This document shows, piece by piece, positions 13,684 through 16,964 of a DNA stretch of 16,964 bases (position 1 is its first letter; each line of letters opens with the position of its first letter). The notes under the pieces are model-generated. The model was given only the letters and a program-made list of their open reading frames with translations, was not told the DNA's origin and made no database searches. Source of the stretch: Candidatus Tectimicrobiota bacterium (lineage in GTDB: Bacteria > JACPSX01); assembly GCA_016193065.1 (NCBI GenBank), contig JACPSX010000200.1:1-16964 (forward strand). The letters are read 5' to 3'. The position numbers were made by a program, and so were the translations under genes.

Positions 13684-14127
13684 GTGTCCCTGACCCTTGG
13701 AGATATCATGAGCAATCCGGTCATATTAATCACCCTGGACAATACCCTCGGAGAGGCCGCTGATCTCATGCGGCGATCTGCAGTCCGCCACTTCCCTGTG
13801 ATCGACCCCGAAACGCGAACTCTGAAGGGAATTCTCACTGATCGGGACCTAAGAAAGCACCTGAGCCCGAGGCTCGGGACAGAGGCTGAAACTGAGGAGG
13901 ACCGAAAGACGCTGAAAATCCCGGTCCACAAAGTGATGGTGCGCCGACTCTACACAGCGACACCGGAAACTTCCCTTCGAGAGGGAGCCAGACTCCTCAT
14001 GACCAAGAAGATCGGCTGTTTACCGGTTGTTGATGACCGCCGCAGACTTTTGGGGATCGTTACGGAATCGGACTTCGTCAAGCTCCTGGCCGAAAACGTG
14101 GCGGTCGTTCCTTACAAAGGCTTATAG
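13684..14127 (+). CDS. Tandem CBS-domain protein
   Basis: A 147-residue soluble protein made almost entirely of two CBS domains forming one Bateman module. The first spans about residues 7-60 (DIMSNPVILI, HFPVID, GILTDRDLRKHL) and the second about 82-137 (KVMVRRLYTATPETSL, GCLPVVDD, GIVTESDFVKLL). The TDRDL and TESDF motifs are where such modules bind the ribose of adenosine nucleotides (AMP, ATP or S-adenosylmethionine). With no attached catalytic domain, it probably acts as a nucleotide-sensing partner of another protein. The GTG at 13684 is chosen because AGGAGG (13671-13676) lies 7 nt upstream. An unrecognised small gene starts 30 nt after the stop and is probably cotranscribed, making that product a candidate partner. 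Confidence 0.9.
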   Translation: MSLTLGDIMSNPVILITLDNTLGEAADLMRRSAVRHFPVIDPETRTLKGILTDRDLRKHLSPRLGTEAETEEDRKTLKIPVHKVMVRRLYTATPETSLREGARLLMTKKIGCLPVVDDRRRLLGIVTESDFVKLLAENVAVVPYKGL

Positions 14128-14157
14128 GATCACAGGAATTTGAGAGGGGGAACTCCA

Positions 14158-14454
14158 TTGCAAAATTATGACGAGGTTGAACACCTGGTAAAACGTCTGC
14201 TAAAGAAGCTCTCCATCCCGGCCCAGGTCACTGCGGGCTGGTCATATGACGACGGGGCCTACCTCGTTTACCTGATGGCCAACACCCGGGAGGCCACGGT
14301 CAGTATTCCTCCAGACCTTGTCGAAGACGCCTTGACCGGGGGGAAGCGGCTCTCCGAGCTGGAAGGATTAGTTCAGCGAGGGGCGGCCCGGCTCCAGAAG
14401 GAGGCCCACTATTTGAAAACTGATGTCAAGCTCATGGACCGGTGGTCCTCCTAG
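14158..14454 (+). CDS. Small hypothetical protein downstream of the CBS-domain gene
   Basis: I do not recognise this 98-residue protein. It starts MQNYDEVEHLVKRLLKK, is mildly amphipathic with likely helices at the two ends (about 3-17 and 60-85) and short strands between (VTAGWSYDDGAYLVYLMA, about 25-42). It has no membrane segment, no cysteines and no known motif. The TTG at 14158 is preceded by a GGGGG ribosome site 7 nt upstream; an earlier TTG at 14140 would add six residues that overlap that site. It lies 30 nt downstream of the CBS-domain gene in the same direction, so a functional link to nucleotide sensing is possible but unproven. The unbroken frame, ribosome site and operon position make it likely to be real. 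Confidence 0.65.
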   Translation: MQNYDEVEHLVKRLLKKLSIPAQVTAGWSYDDGAYLVYLMANTREATVSIPPDLVEDALTGGKRLSELEGLVQRGAARLQKEAHYLKTDVKLMDRWSS

Positions 14455-14502
14455 CCCCGGCTCAGGAAGTGTCCCTGTGCAGGAATAAAGCTGGCTCTAA
14501 CT

Positions 14503-14552
14503 CCGAGGGAGCTGCCCCGCAGGCGAGAGGTTGCGAGGCAAGCATCCCTCGG
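14503..14552. repeat. Inverted repeat CCGAGGGA / TCCCTCGG
   Basis: CCGAGGGA (14503-14510) and its exact complement TCCCTCGG (14545-14552) enclose 34 nt. The enclosed sequence can itself fold (TGCC with GGCA). It lies in the gap between convergent genes, directly before the longer hairpin at 14585-14637. Confidence 0.5.
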
Positions 14553-14584
14553 CTCGGCCAGCGCATCTCACGTCGCAAGCTCTC

Positions 14585-14637
14585 CGGGAGCCGCACCCAT
14601 AGGATGGGTACCCGCATCCTGGGTGTGGGCACTCCCG
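14585..14637. repeat. Long composite hairpin
   Basis: Three nested stems stack: CGGGAG (14585-14590) with CTCCCG (14632-14637), CACCC (14594-14598) with GGGTG (14621-14625), and AGGATG (14601-14606) with CATCCT (14615-14620), closing on an 8-nt loop GGTACCCG. Seventeen base pairs lie within 53 nt, with a small internal loop and a two-base bulge. Such imperfect arms look like a structured RNA or an extragenic palindrome rather than an intrinsic terminator. Confidence 0.6.
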
Positions 14638-14704
14638 AGGCCCCCTCCATGTAACACATTACTAGCTTACCTCCAGTAGGTACTCCCGGATCTGATCGCG
14701 GTCC

Positions 14705-15997
14705 TCAGGGCACGTTTTCCTTCCCCTTGGCATCCTTCACGATGGTCTTTTCGGTGATCACAGCCCGATCGCAGTCCCTCACCGCTAGGTCCAAATACCT
14801 CTTCAGATGCTCCCGGGCCAGCTCTTTATCCTTGCGCTTGAAGTAGAGGAGGCCCAGTTCGCGGTGCGGAGCCGCATAATCCGGGTCGTACTGCAAGGCC
14901 AGAAGGTATTCCCGCATTGCTTCCCGGGTGCCCCCGGCGTCCTTAGCCGAACGCCGGTACAGCTCTCCCATATAGTAGTGAGCCTTTGGATCGTTCGGCT
15001 GAAGCTTAAGCACCTTTTCCAACTGGGTCCGGGCCAGATCATAGCGGCCCGCCTCAATGTCCAGGAGGGCATTCTCGCGCACGAGGGCCCGGGTGCGGCG
15101 CTGAAAGTCCTCCGTGTTTACAACCCGGCCGGGTTCCTCCGCCGTCTGCCGGTACCGGGTCGCCAGGAGCATATTGTAATTCTCGATCCGCTCCCGGTTT
15201 GTGGAGTGGTTGCCGAAGAAGAAGTTCTCGATCTTTGTCTGGTCTCCGTAGGTTTTCAAAAACAGTTGAAAGACCTTGGAGGCTTCCTTGGGATCATAGC
15301 CGGCCCGCACCATATTCTCCAGCCCACCGTCATCGGCCTGGTCTTCCAAGTCTCGGCCGTAGCCGTTCACGGCAGCCAGAAGTCCCAGTTGCAATCCCAA
15401 TCCCAGCATAACCTGCGCGGTCTGGTTCAGAACCTGCGCGGTCACCAGGTTTCCCTCTTTGGCCTGCTTGCCGGAGACCGCGGCCACGGCAATGCTGGCG
15501 GCAATCCCCACCACGGTCGCCGCAATCACCTTCCCCTTTGCGCTCCGGTAATAGCGCACCCCATCCCGGTGAACCACATGGCTCATCTCGTGCCCCAGAA
15601 CCGCTGCCAGTTGAGCCTCATTTTCCAGCCGGGAGATGAGGCCCGTGTGGACGTAAATATGACCGTTGGGATAGGCAAATGCGTTTAGGGCGGGATCCTT
15701 GATGACGTGGAACTGAAACTCGACCCCTGCTTCCTTCACCGGATGGGGCTCCAGCTTCTTGGCAATCCCGGCCAGGTACTCTTCCAGGAGTGGATCCTTA
15801 TAAAGCTTGCCGGTTCCGGCGAGCTTCCTCTGCTCCTTTTCACTTTGCTGCCAGATCTCCTTTTCGTCGCTGGCCAGCTCGAATTTCTTCCCGGTCGCAC
15901 CGATGGGTGGAATGTTCGGACTGGCACAGGAGAGAAGAAAAGCAGACAAAAGGAAAAAGACGGTCCAGCGCAGGACCCGCTTCATTCTCCCAAACAC
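14705..15997 (-). CDS. M48-family metalloprotease lipoprotein with TPR repeats
   Basis: A 430-residue exported protease. The N-terminus has basic residues, a hydrophobic stretch (about 10-22) and a lipobox LLSC with Cys24, so a signal peptide II and lipid anchor are predicted. The M48 zinc site is HEMSH (His136, Glu137, His140) with the third ligand Glu218 in RDLEDQADDGG. A hydrophobic region (about 157-210) sits between them. Residues about 300-405 form TPR repeats (YDLARTQLEKVLKLQPNDP, then HYYMGELYRRSA and further copies). The architecture resembles BepA (YfgC) and LoiP, periplasmic proteases that act on outer-membrane proteins and envelope quality. The GTG at 15997 is chosen because AAGGAGGG (16012-16005) lies 7 nt upstream; an ATG at 15985 lacks such a site. 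It follows exbD by 24 nt in the same operon. Confidence 0.9.
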   Translation of the reverse strand: MFGRMKRVLRWTVFFLLSAFLLSCASPNIPPIGATGKKFELASDEKEIWQQSEKEQRKLAGTGKLYKDPLLEEYLAGIAKKLEPHPVKEAGVEFQFHVIKDPALNAFAYPNGHIYVHTGLISRLENEAQLAAVLGHEMSHVVHRDGVRYYRSAKGKVIAATVVGIAASIAVAAVSGKQAKEGNLVTAQVLNQTAQVMLGLGLQLGLLAAVNGYGRDLEDQADDGGLENMVRAGYDPKEASKVFQLFLKTYGDQTKIENFFFGNHSTNRERIENYNMLLATRYRQTAEEPGRVVNTEDFQRRTRALVRENALLDIEAGRYDLARTQLEKVLKLQPNDPKAHYYMGELYRRSAKDAGGTREAMREYLLALQYDPDYAAPHRELGLLYFKRKDKELAREHLKRYLDLAVRDCDRAVITEKTIVKDAKGKENVP

Positions 15998-16021
15998 GAC
16001 GTAACCCTCCTTGCTTGCTGC

Positions 16022-16435
16022 TCAGGGCGTCGTTTCGGACACCATCAGAGACATCTGCCTGATCCCCGCCCCCCGGACCAAGTCCACCAGTCGAATGACC
16101 CGCTCGTAGGGAACCGCCCGATCCGCTCCAAGGACAATCCCCCCCTCGGGGTCGCGGCTGGCCAAATCCCTGAGCTTAGTGGTGAGATTTCTTTCATCGA
16201 CCCGCTCGCTGTCAAAATAAAGCTCCCCCTTGGGCGTCAGCACGACCCTGTGTACCTTGGCAGCTAAAGCTTCGCCGGAGCGGGAGCGGGGGAGATCGAC
16301 AGGAATGCCCGGATTTACAATGAGCGTCGCGGTGGCCATGAAAATAATCAGCAGGACCAAGACCACATCAACCAGGGGGGTGATGTTGATCGCGGTTATC
16401 CCCTCTTCATCGGCGGAGTTGAGGTTTCCGGCCAT
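16022..16435 (-). CDS. exbD: ExbD/TolR-type biopolymer transport protein
   Basis: A 137-residue inner-membrane protein with one N-terminal transmembrane helix (about 18-40) and a periplasmic domain of ~95 residues. GITAINITPLVDVVLVLLII contains Asp23, the proton-relay aspartate of the ExbD/TolR/MotB family. ExbD and ExbB use the proton-motive force to drive TonB (or TolA) across the periplasm. Its ATG lies 40 nt inside the end of the exbB gene, an unusually long overlap, but the conserved acidic N-terminus (DEEGITAIN) supports this start. Whether it works with TonB or TolA cannot be told, as neither partner is in the window. Downstream is the M48 lipoprotein gene after 24 nt. Confidence 0.92.
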   Translation of the reverse strand: MAGNLNSADEEGITAINITPLVDVVLVLLIIFMATATLIVNPGIPVDLPRSRSGEALAAKVHRVVLTPKGELYFDSERVDERNLTTKLRDLASRDPEGGIVLGADRAVPYERVIRLVDLVRGAGIRQMSLMVSETTP

Positions 16436-16964
16436 GGGTTTTGCTCCAGGTTACGCCGCAGGAGGGACAATATCCTCAGGTAGACGCTTTCGGTCTGACT
16501 CGAGACCTCTTTGACGCGGCGCTGAAAATAATTATAGGCAATGACGGCCGGTATGGCCACAAAAAGTCCGGCTGCCGTGGCCACCAGGGCTTCCGAAATC
16601 CCCCGCATGACTACGCTGGGCCCGCCCCCGGTGTTGAACGAGAGGTCGTAAAACGCTCTGATGATCCCCAATACCGTGCCGAAAAGGCCGATAAACGGCG
16701 CATTATTTCCCAGGGTTCCCAGAATGGACAGGCCCTTTTCCATGCGAATCCGCTCCTGGAGAAAAGCCCCCTGGAAACGGTCCTGAGCGATTTCCGGGCT
16801 GCTTGGCGGGTCCTCCAGCCCGGCCGCCACCACCCGCCCGCCGAATCCGCCGATCATCCGGGCCACGGCTCTCGCCTCCCCATAATTCCCCTTGCGCAGC
16901 GGGTCCGTAACCCCATCTCCCAGGAGTTCCAGGGACAGCCGGTTCCGCCGGAAGTAAACCGCCC
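16396..16964 (-). CDS. exbB: ExbB/TolQ-type proton channel protein (5' end outside window)
   Basis: The visible 188 residues are the C-terminal part of a MotA/TolQ/ExbB-family inner-membrane protein; the frame stays open to the right edge, starting at Ala-Val-Tyr-Phe. An N-terminal portion of unknown length, expected to include the first transmembrane helix, is missing. Two conserved transmembrane regions are present: LSILGTLGNNAPFIGLFGTV then GIIRAF, and EALVATAAGLFVAIPAVIAY. The Gly and Thr residues in these line the proton pathway around ExbD. The cytoplasmic segment between the first helix and these (RKGNYGEARAVARM and on) is as expected for ExbB. It ends TAA at 16396-16398 inside exbD (40-nt overlap), indicating coupled translation and a fixed complex. 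It could be named tolQ if a tolA/pal cluster lies upstream. Confidence 0.9.
   Translation of the reverse strand, partial: AVYFRRNRLSLELLGDGVTDPLRKGNYGEARAVARMIGGFGGRVVAAGLEDPPSSPEIAQDRFQGAFLQERIRMEKGLSILGTLGNNAPFIGLFGTVLGIIRAFYDLSFNTGGGPSVVMRGISEALVATAAGLFVAIPAVIAYNYFQRRVKEVSSQTESVYLRILSLLRRNLEQNPWPETSTPPMKRG

Larger units (their letters stand above)
14455..14704. other. Structured intergenic region between convergent genes
   Basis: About 250 nt without a gene, between the small protein gene and the stop of the M48 peptidase gene. It is GC-rich and full of inverted repeats, of which the two best are listed separately. Neither hairpin is followed by a T-run on either strand, so these are not standard terminators. 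I could not match the region to 6S, SRP, tmRNA or RNase P RNA. Confidence 0.5.

Noticed and set aside
14585-14637. Intrinsic terminator shared by the convergent genes
   Set aside because: The stem is strong but no T-run follows on either strand.
14807-15688. Long open frame (293 codons) on the plus strand
   Set aside because: Antisense to the M48 peptidase gene, no ribosome site and no recognisable domain.

Overview
This is a moderately GC-rich stretch (roughly 60% by eye) of what looks like an ordinary chromosome from a Gram-negative (diderm) bacterium. The diderm call rests on an ExbB/ExbD (TolQ/TolR-type) pair and a lipobox-bearing M48 peptidase at the right end. An HspR/HAIR-like operator on an hsp20 remnant, a HemD-HemE fusion and frequent GTG/TTG starts would fit a deltaproteobacterium-like or candidate-phylum lineage (for example Methylomirabilota or Nitrospirota). 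That placement is an inference; no marker gene here settles it.

Left part (1-3425). A cysteine-rich small protein runs off the left edge on the minus strand. Next comes a compact relic of a small heat-shock gene: HAIR-like operator, sigma70-type promoter, near-perfect Shine-Dalgarno, only the last ~35 codons of an Hsp20 protein, and a perfect terminator. A metallo-beta-lactamase-fold (GloB-type) hydrolase and a YdjM-type membrane hydrolase follow as a plus-strand pair. A gap of about 340 nt leads to a minus-strand CRP/FNR-family regulator whose recognition helix is CRP-like. A perfect CRP-type palindrome overlaps its own stop codon.

Middle (3426-10166). A divergent promoter region with an 8-bp-arm palindrome separates the regulator from two translationally coupled paralogs of QueG-like double 4Fe-4S proteins. 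A tRNA-Leu(CAA) follows, then a haem block of a HemD-HemE fusion, ferrochelatase (hemH) and a HemY-type porphyrinogen oxidase. These supply uroporphyrinogen III synthesis, its decarboxylation, iron insertion and the flavin-dependent oxidation. The oxidative decarboxylation enzyme (HemF/HemN/HemQ) is not in this window.

Right part (10167-16964). A divergent adenine deaminase-like amidohydrolase is coupled by an ATGA overlap to a TauE/SafE permease. A second YdjM-type hydrolase lies on the minus strand. Divergent from it are a two-CBS-domain protein and an unrecognised 98-residue protein. A structured ~250-nt gap with strong hairpins follows. The window ends in a minus-strand operon of exbB (cut by the edge), exbD and an M48 metalloprotease lipoprotein with TPR repeats. 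No CRISPR, insertion sequence, phage or plasmid feature was seen.
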